A stretch of 64,000 nt of DNA. Source: JBNRMW01 sp050309795. GTDB taxonomy: Bacteria > Bacillota_I > Bacilli_A > Erysipelotrichales > Erysipelotrichaceae. The number at the start of each line of letters is the position of its first letter. The first letter of the stretch is position 1. Position numbers and translations under genes: made by a program. The notes under the pieces were generated by a model. That model did not search any database, was not told the origin of the DNA, and saw nothing but the letters and a program-made list of their open reading frames with translations. Location: positions 1-64,000 of the forward strand of contig JBNRMW010000012.1 in the NCBI GenBank assembly GCA_050309795.1, in the 5' to 3' direction. Shown here piece by piece: positions 7,395-14,788 of this stretch.

Positions 7395-9338
7395 TTGAGA
7401 CAAATAAAAGAAACAAATCAAATCAATCGGATCTTGATGATTTTACTAAATCGTGAAATCATTACCGTTAAAGAATTATCCGTGGAAATCGGCTTAACCG
7501 AAAAAACCACAAGAGCCCGCTTAAACCTCTTGGATCAGTATTTACAAGAACACCAATTAGGTTGCATTCAGCGGAAAACCCGCATCGGGGTTTGGTTGGA
7601 AATGACTGCAGGAAAAGAACCCGAAGTCATCGACTTAATCGCGGATACTACAGGGACTACCCTCTACAATGCCCAAAGCAGTTTCGCAAAAATGATTAAG
7701 CTGTTTTTACTACGCCCTGAAGATACCTATACCTTAGCCCAGCTCTCTCAAAAGCTTTATTTAAGCGTCCCGACTGTTGCTAAATTGGTCGAAGAAGTGG
7801 AGCAGTGGTTTGCGCGTTATGAAATAGAATTAAAACGCCAAACCAATCGAGGTCATTGGTTACAATTTGAAGAATCCCAATATCGAACGGCGTTAATTAA
7901 CTTTATTTTTGAGCATGTTGAACGGGAACATTTGATTGAAAAAGTCGATGAAATGCTCTATGGAAACGACTGGTCGTTTATTAATGCCATCATTATCGAT
8001 GTTGAACGCGATTGGGGAATTAAGCTCAACGATCAATCCTTTTTGAATTTAGCGCTTAGTTTGTCGATATCCATTTACCGCTTGAAACAGGATAAACCGG
8101 TTACTCAAGTTTATGATTCAGCCATTCGCGATTATAATGAATACTATTTTATTTCATCCATCATCCATAAAATTGAAGCTCGATTACAAATCGAATTTCC
8201 TGAAACAGAAAAGTACTATCATGTCTTTCAACTCTTAGGATCTTCCCGTCTTCTGGACTTACAACAAGGCGATGTTGAAGAGAAAATTGTTCGTGTCGTC
8301 AAACGGATGATTGAAACGATTGGTTCGGTTATCAACATGGATTTGAGCTCCGATGAAATGCTCGCTAAGGGACTTCAGCTCCACTTGAAGCCAGCTATTT
8401 TTAGAATGCGCTACGGAATCCGTCAGAAAAACGATCAGTATATGGAAATTCGTCAAGAATACCCCGACTTGTTTAAAGCCGTCTGGTCGACCAGCATTAT
8501 CTTAGATGAAGAATATCAGATTCATATCAACGAAGGGGAGATTGCTTATATCACCTTATACATTCAGGCCGCCATCGAACGGCACAAACATGCTCTGACG
8601 GTGTTATTAGTGAGTACGAAAAGCAATGCTCAAAACCATTTGTTGATTGAAAAATTGAAGCAGTTAGTCTTTGGCGACAAAACCATTGATTTAGTTTCTT
8701 ATCACGCGATCACCCCCGAACTTATTAATCAATATGAATTAGTCTTAACGACGGATAATTTCAATGCCAAACAAAACCATGTGGTCCGCATTAACGCCAT
8801 GTTAACCCATGAAGATGTGCGGATGATGAACAAAGCCATCAACGAAATCTTATTAGCAAAATCCAGAAAACAACGTTGCGACGAAACGATTTGTCACCAC
8901 TTGTTTGCTCACGATCTCATCCTCAAAGCACCTAGCTTAGAAGATAAACAACAAGCCATCAGCTTACTCTTGGATGCTTTAGAAGAAAAAGGGGCTATCA
9001 GTCCTCGTTACCGAAAATCAGTCTTTCAACGGGAACAATTAACCCAAACCTCCATTGGCGATTTTTTAGCAATCCCTCATGGCAACCAAAACGAGGTGCA
9101 CGAACCCAAAGTCGCGATCTTAGTTTTGGATAAACCCGTCTACTGGGGCGATGGGGAATGGGTGGACATCGTGCTCTTGTTGGCGATGAAAATGAAAACC
9201 AACGAAGATGAATTAGTCACTAGAAAGTTTTATGAACGCTATCTCCGGTTATTATCAAAACCCGAAGTCAACGAACAGTTAAAAGCGATGTCTAATGTGG
9301 ACATTTATAAGTTTCTAGTGCGACAGGAGAACATATGA
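7395..9338 (+). CDS. PRD-containing, PTS-controlled transcriptional activator (MtlR/LicR type)
   Basis: A 647-residue multi-domain regulator. In order: helix-turn-helix domain at about 1-60, a second winged helix at about 85-155, PRD1 about 170-280, PRD2 about 290-398, an EIIB-like domain about 400-490 and an EIIA domain about 500-645. The EIIA domain holds the phosphorylatable His562 in FLAIPHGN. PRD2 keeps its conserved His330 (LQLHLKPAIFRMRYGI), while PRD1 has Ser in place of the usual His (LALSLSISIYRL). The EIIB-like part has Ser instead of the active Cys (LLVSTKSN). Such regulators sense PTS phosphorylation and activate their operon. The start is TTG at 7395, 15 bases after iolB, with AGGAAG upstream. 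It probably controls this locus. Confidence 0.88.
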   Translation: MRQIKETNQINRILMILLNREIITVKELSVEIGLTEKTTRARLNLLDQYLQEHQLGCIQRKTRIGVWLEMTAGKEPEVIDLIADTTGTTLYNAQSSFAKMIKLFLLRPEDTYTLAQLSQKLYLSVPTVAKLVEEVEQWFARYEIELKRQTNRGHWLQFEESQYRTALINFIFEHVEREHLIEKVDEMLYGNDWSFINAIIIDVERDWGIKLNDQSFLNLALSLSISIYRLKQDKPVTQVYDSAIRDYNEYYFISSIIHKIEARLQIEFPETEKYYHVFQLLGSSRLLDLQQGDVEEKIVRVVKRMIETIGSVINMDLSSDEMLAKGLQLHLKPAIFRMRYGIRQKNDQYMEIRQEYPDLFKAVWSTSIILDEEYQIHINEGEIAYITLYIQAAIERHKHALTVLLVSTKSNAQNHLLIEKLKQLVFGDKTIDLVSYHAITPELINQYELVLTTDNFNAKQNHVVRINAMLTHEDVRMMNKAINEILLAKSRKQRCDETICHHLFAHDLILKAPSLEDKQQAISLLLDALEEKGAISPRYRKSVFQREQLTQTSIGDFLAIPHGNQNEVHEPKVAILVLDKPVYWGDGEWVDIVLLLAMKMKTNEDELVTRKFYERYLRLLSKPEVNEQLKAMSNVDIYKFLVRQENI

Positions 9339-9787
9339 ACCAATTATTTGATGCCCGGATGATGATTCTAAAAGGAAAATACCAAAAAAAAGAAGACCTC
9401 TTGTCCCACTTTGCGAACCAATTATTTGAACATGGATACATTAGTGATGCCCAGAAGTACTACCAAGAAATTTTAGACCGAGAAACCATCTCAACGACGT
9501 ATATTGGAAATGCTATTGCGATTCCCCATGCACGTTCGCCCCATGTCTTACAATCAATTGTCGGTTTTTGTCAGTTGGAAGAAGAAATACAATGGGACCA
9601 GTTTCCAGACTCTTGTGTCAAGTTGGTGTTTCTGTTTGTCGTATCCGATCACGATATTGAGCAATATTTGAGCATGCTATCTCAGATTTCAACCCGCTTA
9701 ATGGACGACGCCTTTGTCCAAGCACTTAAAGACGTAGGGCATCGCGAACAAGTCTTCGAACTTCTTAATAATCAAATTTTACCGTAA
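9335..9787 (+). CDS. PTS sugar transporter subunit IIA, fructose type
   Basis: A 150-residue EIIA of the fructose/mannitol family, which passes phosphate from HPr to EIIB. The active site is His65 in NAIAIPHARSPH. The start ATG overlaps the stop of the regulator by four bases (ATGA), so the two are translationally coupled. Together with the following EIIB and EIIC it makes a complete fructose-type PTS. An intergenic gap of about 95 bases with inverted repeats and a cre-like site separates it from the EIIB gene, so subunit genes may be regulated separately. Confidence 0.9.
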   Translation: MNQLFDARMMILKGKYQKKEDLLSHFANQLFEHGYISDAQKYYQEILDRETISTTYIGNAIAIPHARSPHVLQSIVGFCQLEEEIQWDQFPDSCVKLVFLFVVSDHDIEQYLSMLSQISTRLMDDAFVQALKDVGHREQVFELLNNQILP

Positions 9788-9791
9788 TAAT

Positions 9792-9842
9792 GGGACACAA
9801 AAGGTTCATTATTGCTTCATGTCCCCGTGATAGGATTGAACC
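9792..9842 (+). promoter_or_regulatory. Interleaved inverted repeats between EIIA and EIIB genes
   Basis: Two six-base inverted repeats interlock: GGGACA (9792-9797) with TGTCCC (9820-9825), and GGTTCA (9803-9808) with TGAACC (9837-9842). As RNA the two stems exclude each other or form a pseudoknot; as DNA they could be binding sites for the PRD regulator. A cre-like box follows directly. The arrangement suggests an internal control point, but the function is inferred only. Confidence 0.4.
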
Positions 9843-9850
9843 GTAATCAA

Positions 9851-9864
9851 TGAAAGCGCTTAAA
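9851..9864 (+). promoter_or_regulatory. Catabolite-responsive element (cre) candidate
   Basis: TGAAAGCGCTTAAA matches the CcpA box TGWAANCGNTNWCA at all but one of the defined positions. It lies just upstream of the EIIB gene, in a place typical for carbon catabolite repression of the downstream catabolic genes. Confidence 0.65.
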
Positions 9865-9881
9865 GGAAAGTGGTAATTAAA

Positions 9882-10196
9882 ATGAAAATTGTAGCGATTA
9901 CTGCGTGCACATCAGGGATTGCTCATACCTACCTAGCAAAAGATCGGCTGGAAATCTCCGCCCTCGAGCTCGGTATTGATATGAAAATCGAAACCCAAGG
10001 AGCCTTGGGAATTCGGAATCGTTTAGATGCCAAAGAAATCGAAACCGCCGATGTCGTCCTCATTGCGGCCGATATCGACATAAAAGAAAAGTCCAGATTT
10101 CAAGGTAAACGGGTTTACAACATTCCCATAAATAAGGTGGTACGCCTTTCCAAAGTTATTTTGGAAAAAATCAAACAAGAATATGAGGCATCGTAA
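9882..10196 (+). CDS. PTS sugar transporter subunit IIB, fructose type
   Basis: A 104-residue EIIB of the fructose family. The active Cys9 sits in ITACTSGIAHTYLAKD, the family motif. It accepts phosphate from EIIA and gives it to the sugar carried by EIIC. I place the start at ATG 9882, about 11 bases after AAAGGAAAG; an in-frame GTG at 9870 overlaps the ribosome binding site and is less likely. It is followed with one base between stop and start by the EIIC gene. Confidence 0.9.
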   Translation: MKIVAITACTSGIAHTYLAKDRLEISALELGIDMKIETQGALGIRNRLDAKEIETADVVLIAADIDIKEKSRFQGKRVYNIPINKVVRLSKVILEKIKQEYEAS

Positions 10197-10197
10197 T

Positions 10198-11205
10198 ATG
10201 CGCAGTTACAAGCACTTAATGAGTGCCGTATCGAAAGCCTTCCCCATCTTATTGGTAGGAAGTTTCACTCTCGCCGTATTACGTGCCCCGTGGTTCTTAC
10301 ATACGATACCCAGTGGGTTAAACGAGTCGCTAACCAGCGTGGCAATGCTGGCAATAAATAGTTTTGTTCTATTGCTTTGTGCAAACTTAGCAAAGTCCAT
10401 TGGTGGCGAAATAGCAGCTAGCGGTGGCTACTTGATGGGTGGGGCTGTCATGGTCTCCCAGACAGGGGTGCTTGGAGCTATTGTGGGCGGGGTGCTAGTT
10501 GGGACAGTGAGTCAGGTTTTTAGCAAAAAAACGATTCAGTCTCAATTAATGGCAATGGTTTTAATACCCCTGAGTGCCCTGCTAATGACCGCGGTTTACT
10601 GGCTATTGTTGAAAGATATCCTTGTGATGGTCAATCAATTCCTAGTAAATCACCTACGCGATCTCCCTATTTGGTTAAGGGTCGTGTATGGAGCTGGGTT
10701 TGGATGTTTCATGATTATGGACCTCGGAGGTCCAATCAACAAATTAAACAGTTTCTTCTTGAATACCGTGTATTTACTCGGTTTCCCGCTCGCTAGCACG
10801 ATTAAAATGACCGGTGGCATGGTTGCCCCAGTTGGAATTGGCTTAGCGATGGTTTTGAAAAGACGAACTGAAGGTTTAAAAATGATGGGTCTCGGCAGCT
10901 TATTTGTCACCGAAGCCCTGCTTGCTGTAGAACAGGAAAATCTCCAAGCCGTAAAAAAAGCGAGTGTGCTTGGTACCGCACTTACCTGCGGTGTGGTGGC
11001 TTACTACAATCTTGAACTCTTAGCCGTTCATGGTGGCTTATTAATGAGTCTCACGATGCCCGATTGGGGATTGTATATCGTCGTCTTCTGCGGCGGTGTC
11101 CTACTGACCTGTCTAAGTTATCTAGGGCTCGCCGGTCACCGACCACAAGTCATAACAGAAGAAGACACTTTATTAGATATTAACGAATTTATGGAGGAAA
11201 TATAA
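10198..11205 (+). CDS. PTS sugar transporter subunit IIC, fructose type
   Basis: A 335-residue membrane permease with about eight to ten hydrophobic segments and the conserved EIIC motif MDLGGPINK at about 175-183, a signature of fructose-family EIIC. It has the usual KMTGGMVAPVGIGLA stretch after it. I chose ATG 10198 (MRSYKHL) because GAGG lies 10 bases before; an upstream ATG at 10183 would overlap the EIIB gene by 14 bases. The stop is immediately followed by the start of the aldehyde dehydrogenase gene. The carried sugar cannot be read from sequence. A PTS would deliver a phosphorylated sugar, which fits poorly with a transaldolase that needs a free dihydroxyacetone end, so it may bring in a different substrate of this locus. 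Confidence 0.85.
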   Translation: MRSYKHLMSAVSKAFPILLVGSFTLAVLRAPWFLHTIPSGLNESLTSVAMLAINSFVLLLCANLAKSIGGEIAASGGYLMGGAVMVSQTGVLGAIVGGVLVGTVSQVFSKKTIQSQLMAMVLIPLSALLMTAVYWLLLKDILVMVNQFLVNHLRDLPIWLRVVYGAGFGCFMIMDLGGPINKLNSFFLNTVYLLGFPLASTIKMTGGMVAPVGIGLAMVLKRRTEGLKMMGLGSLFVTEALLAVEQENLQAVKKASVLGTALTCGVVAYYNLELLAVHGGLLMSLTMPDWGLYIVVFCGGVLLTCLSYLGLAGHRPQVITEEDTLLDINEFMEEI

Positions 11206-12651
11206 ATGAAATATGGAGTTTCAAAAAACTACGCAAATGGCCAGTGGGTCGATAGTAACGGATCCTTAATGGACATCTACTCACCACTGAATGGAGAAAT
11301 CATTGGACAAGTCGTCGACTCTTTACGCGAAGATCTCGACCCAATCGTTGCTCATGCCAAAGAAGCACAAAAAGCATGGGCTGCCCTAACGCTTAAAAAG
11401 CGTTCAGAAGTCTTGTACAACTATCGAAACTTGCTGATAAAAAACCGTGAAAAGCTAGCGGTTGTAACGCATGAAGAAAACGGAAAGTCAATGGCTGAAT
11501 CCTATGCAGGAGTCGACAAAGCTATTGAATTAACGGAATTCGCTTGTTCAATTCCCCAATTAGCAACCGGTGAAATTGAAGAAGTAAGCCGTGGCGTAAC
11601 CTGTCAAACCGAACGCCGTCCATTAGGGGTTGTTGCAAGTATTACCCCATTTAACTTCCCATTAATGGTTCCTCATTGGACCGTTCCAAATGCGATTGCT
11701 ATGGGGAATGCGATTGTCGTTAAACCTTCAGAATTAACGCCGATTAGTTTAGGTTTAACCGCAGAGTTGTGGAAAGAAGCCGGATTACCAGATGGCATCT
11801 TCAATATCGTTCAAGGTGGAAAAACCATCGTTGAAGCGATTTGTGACCACCCAGATATTCAAGCGGTTTCCTTTGTGGGGTCAACTCCGGTTGCTGAAAT
11901 TGTTTACAAACGGTCTTCGAACAATTTGAAACGATGCTTAGCTTTAGGTGGTGCGAAGAATTATCTCATTGTCACCCCAGATGCACATTTAGAATCAGCA
12001 TCTTCGGATATCCTTTCCTCCGTAACCGGTATGTCCGGTCAGCGCTGTATGGCAGCTTCCGTCATGGTCTTGGTTGGTGAGTCCGATCATCTCTTAGAAG
12101 CAGTTAAAACAAAAATGGAAGCCCAAGTACCGGGTGTCGATTTGCCACCATTAGTGAGCGAACACGCACGCCGTCAAATGGTCGCCTATCTTGAACATGC
12201 TGAAAAAGTAGGGGCGAAAGTCTTAGTCGATGGACGCTTAAAACAAGAAGGTGAAGGGTATGTCTTTGGACCATCGCTGGTTGACTGGCGTGGATTAGAG
12301 GATCAAATGCCTCTAGAAGAAATATTCGGGCCAATTTTAGAAGTCATGGGAGCAAAAACCGTGAAACACGCCATTGATATTCAACAACAATCCCCATATG
12401 GAAACGCCTGTTCCGTCTTTACTCAAAACGGTCGAGTGGCAGAGGAAGCGCTACGCCATGCACAAGCAGGGATGTTAGCAATTAATATCGGTGTTCCCGT
12501 CCCAAGAGAACCGTTCTCCTTTGGCGGAATCAAAGGATCTAAATATGGATTTGGCGATATTACCGGAAAATCATCACTCGAATTTTGGAGCAATCTCATC
12601 AAAATAACCAGTAAATGGAACCAAGAAGAAAAAGCCGACTGGATGAGTTAG
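11206..12651 (+). CDS. iolA: Methylmalonate/malonate-semialdehyde dehydrogenase-like (IolA/MmsA family)
   Basis: A 481-residue aldehyde dehydrogenase. Family features: ITPFNFPLMVPHWTVPNAIA (146-165), FVGST in the Rossmann fold, and SGQRCMAAS with catalytic Cys281 and Arg280 before it. There is no general-base Glu: LALGGAKNY at 245-253, where hydrolytic enzymes have ELGG. The missing Glu and the GVPVPREPFSFGG end (429-441) fit CoA-acylating MMSDH enzymes, which turn malonate semialdehyde into acetyl-CoA plus CO2. Compared with my memory of Bacillus IolA, one substrate-carboxylate Arg appears as Lys105, so specificity may differ. It sits between EIIC and a transaldolase. A sulfolactaldehyde or other 3-carbon acid aldehyde is an alternative substrate. 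Confidence 0.82.
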   Translation: MKYGVSKNYANGQWVDSNGSLMDIYSPLNGEIIGQVVDSLREDLDPIVAHAKEAQKAWAALTLKKRSEVLYNYRNLLIKNREKLAVVTHEENGKSMAESYAGVDKAIELTEFACSIPQLATGEIEEVSRGVTCQTERRPLGVVASITPFNFPLMVPHWTVPNAIAMGNAIVVKPSELTPISLGLTAELWKEAGLPDGIFNIVQGGKTIVEAICDHPDIQAVSFVGSTPVAEIVYKRSSNNLKRCLALGGAKNYLIVTPDAHLESASSDILSSVTGMSGQRCMAASVMVLVGESDHLLEAVKTKMEAQVPGVDLPPLVSEHARRQMVAYLEHAEKVGAKVLVDGRLKQEGEGYVFGPSLVDWRGLEDQMPLEEIFGPILEVMGAKTVKHAIDIQQQSPYGNACSVFTQNGRVAEEALRHAQAGMLAINIGVPVPREPFSFGGIKGSKYGFGDITGKSSLEFWSNLIKITSKWNQEEKADWMS

Positions 12652-12660
12652 GAGGTCAAT

Positions 12661-13716
12661 ATGACACAAACTGGATTACAAAAAATGGTAAAAGAATTTC
12701 CAACAGATTTTTGGAACGATTCTTGTTCAATTAGCGAAATTAACTATGCCTTAAATTACGGAGCCGTTGGCGCAACGACCAACCCCGTCATTGTTAAAAA
12801 TGTCGTCGTAAATGAATTCGCGACATACCAACCCATTATTCAAAACTTTATTAAAGAAAACCCAACTTCAACGGAAGATGAAATTGCTTGGCAATTAATC
12901 GAATATACCGCGGTTGAAGGGGCTAAATTATTGGAAGACATCTTCCATGAAAACAAGGGAAAAAAAGGTCGCATTTCGATTCAAACCAATACGAAATACT
13001 ATCGCAATGCAGAACTCATGGCTCAACAAGCCGTTCACTTCAGTACCTTGGCCCCAAACATTCACGTCAAGATGCCGGTAACCAAAGCCGGAGTCCAAGC
13101 GGTGGAACTGGCAACCTATCATGGCGTCAGCATTAACGCCACCGTATCCTACAGTGTTGCACAAGCAGTTGCTGTAGCTGAAGCGGTCGAGCGCGGATTA
13201 AAACGCCGTCGGGCCGAAAACAAAGACACTTCGACCATGCATCCGGTATGCACGATTATGATTGGTCGAGTCGACGATTGGCTAAAGAAACAAGACGTTT
13301 CGGAAATCAATCCGGAAGCCTTGGAATATGGCGGCATTGCGGTCATGAAAAAGGCGTATCAAATATTTAAAGAACGCGGTTATGAAACGGGTCTCTTAGG
13401 GGCTGCATACCGTAATGAACACCAATGGTTAGAGCTCGTGGGGGGCGAATTAGAATTAACAATCCCTCATGGATGGATAAAGAAATTCAATGAAGGAACC
13501 TATACGGTTGAAAACCGCATCGATGTTCCAGTGAACGAAGATTATTTAGCCGACCTCTTAACCCTCGAAGAATTTCATAAAATGTACGATGAAAACGGCA
13601 TGAAAGAAGAAGACTTTCTCTTTCTTGGCGCAACTCAACATACATTGAAACAATTTTTTGAAGGATATGACGAGTTAATTGCCATTATTCGTAAAGAACA
13701 ATCACAAATTGGATAA
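12661..13716 (+). CDS. Transaldolase family protein
   Basis: A 351-residue class I aldolase-type barrel of the transaldolase family, which moves a dihydroxyacetone unit between a ketose and an aldose phosphate. Motifs: GAVGATTNPVIVK at 34-46, ISIQTNTKYYRN at 105-116, HVKMPVTKAG at 135-144 with Schiff-base Lys137, SINATVSYSVAQ at 157-168, and IMIGRVDDWL at 199-208, matching the strand with the phosphate-site Arg. It is longer than TalB (317). It is not next to pentose-phosphate genes but between an IolA-like dehydrogenase and a sugar ABC importer, in an operon led by IolB. This context suggests cleavage of a special ketose rather than a housekeeping role. Start ATG follows GGAGGTCAAT. Confidence 0.88.
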   Translation: MTQTGLQKMVKEFPTDFWNDSCSISEINYALNYGAVGATTNPVIVKNVVVNEFATYQPIIQNFIKENPTSTEDEIAWQLIEYTAVEGAKLLEDIFHENKGKKGRISIQTNTKYYRNAELMAQQAVHFSTLAPNIHVKMPVTKAGVQAVELATYHGVSINATVSYSVAQAVAVAEAVERGLKRRRAENKDTSTMHPVCTIMIGRVDDWLKKQDVSEINPEALEYGGIAVMKKAYQIFKERGYETGLLGAAYRNEHQWLELVGGELELTIPHGWIKKFNEGTYTVENRIDVPVNEDYLADLLTLEEFHKMYDENGMKEEDFLFLGATQHTLKQFFEGYDELIAIIRKEQSQIG

Positions 13717-13726
13717 AGGAGGAAGT

Positions 13727-14728
13727 ATGAAAAAAATTACTAAGGTTCTATTTGTGTTATTAGTGTCATTATTTGTTCTAGTCGGTTGTACGACACCAAA
13801 TAATGAAACCGGAAGCAATGAAGACAACATTGTTGTTGGATTTGCTCAAGTTGGATCCGAAAGTGAGTGGCGTACCGCAAACTCTGAAGACGTCAAACGG
13901 GCGGCTCAAGAACATGGCATCACGTTACAATTCTCTGATGGACAACAAAAACAAGAAAACCAAATCAAAGCCATCCGTTCATTCATCGCTCAAAAAGTGG
14001 ATGTCATTGCGCTGGCACCTATCGTAGCGACCGGTTGGGAAGTGGTTTTACAAGAAGCAAAAGATGCAAATATTCCAGTCATCTTGGTTGACCGTGGAGC
14101 AGATGTTTCTGAAGATCTATACGCGGTATGGTTGGCATCGGATGCTTTAGGTGAAGGTCAAAAAGCCTTTGACTGGATTCACGAATACTTAACAGAACAA
14201 AACAAAGCACCACGTGGTGGTGGCGACAAATTCGTCGTATCTATTCTTGAAGGGACCGTCGGATCAACCGTTGCGGCGGACCGCTTAACTGGGTTCACGG
14301 ATGCCCTTAACACCAATGGTGGTGGCAAATACGAAATCAAATATTCTCAAACAGGTGAATATACGCGCGCCAAAGGTATGGAAGTTATGGAATCATTCCT
14401 CAAATCTGGAGCAGATGAAATTGATGTTCTCTTTGCTGCCAACGATGATATGGCCCTAGGAGCTATTCAAGCTATTGAACAAGCCGGTTTAAAACCAGCT
14501 GAAGACATTGTCATTGTGTCCATTGACGCCGCGAAGGGTTCCTTCAATGCGATGATCGAAGGCAAAATGAACTGTGCCGTTGAGCATAGCCCAGCATTCG
14601 GTGATTTGATTATGGAACATGCGAAGAAAATCGTTGCGGGAGAAGACGTTGAAAAAGTAGTTAAAGTTGAAGGCGACATCTTCCCAGCAGATATCGCGGA
14701 ACAAGAATTACCAAACAGAACTTATTAA
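13727..14728 (+). CDS. Sugar ABC transporter substrate-binding lipoprotein (YtfQ-like)
   Basis: A 333-residue periplasmic-binding-protein-like lipoprotein. The signal peptide ends with the lipobox LVGC, Cys21. The mature part begins with VGFAQVGSESEWRTANSEDV and has FSDGQQKQENQIKAIRSFIA, ALAPIVATGWEVVL, NDDMALGAIQAIEQAGLKP and IVSIDAAKG. From memory this is closest to YtfQ, the galactofuranose-binding protein of E. coli, among the ribose-type binders. It follows the transaldolase gene by 10 bases behind AAAGGAGG. A strong hairpin after it probably keeps its transcript level above that of the permease genes. The ligand is likely a furanose-form sugar or sugar acid. Confidence 0.9.
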   Translation: MKKITKVLFVLLVSLFVLVGCTTPNNETGSNEDNIVVGFAQVGSESEWRTANSEDVKRAAQEHGITLQFSDGQQKQENQIKAIRSFIAQKVDVIALAPIVATGWEVVLQEAKDANIPVILVDRGADVSEDLYAVWLASDALGEGQKAFDWIHEYLTEQNKAPRGGGDKFVVSILEGTVGSTVAADRLTGFTDALNTNGGGKYEIKYSQTGEYTRAKGMEVMESFLKSGADEIDVLFAANDDMALGAIQAIEQAGLKPAEDIVIVSIDAAKGSFNAMIEGKMNCAVEHSPAFGDLIMEHAKKIVAGEDVEKVVKVEGDIFPADIAEQELPNRTY

Positions 14729-14738
14729 TTTGAAACAA

Positions 14739-14769
14739 AAGCGTTCTTCTTTCCCCAAGAAGAACGCTT
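14739..14769 (+). promoter_or_regulatory. Stable hairpin between binding-protein and ATPase genes
   Basis: Perfect 13-base stem: AAGCGTTCTTCTT (14739-14751) and AAGAAGAACGCTT (14757-14769), loop TCCCC. There is no run of T after it, so it is more likely an mRNA 3' stabiliser or partial terminator that raises binding-protein output, as seen in many ABC sugar operons. Confidence 0.7.
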
Positions 14770-14788
14770 GTTTAAGGAAGGTTGACTT

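Noticed and set aside
14739..14769. Rho-independent terminator inside the ABC operon
   Set aside because: The stem is perfect but no T run follows, and the next gene has no promoter of its own; a stabilising stem is more likely.
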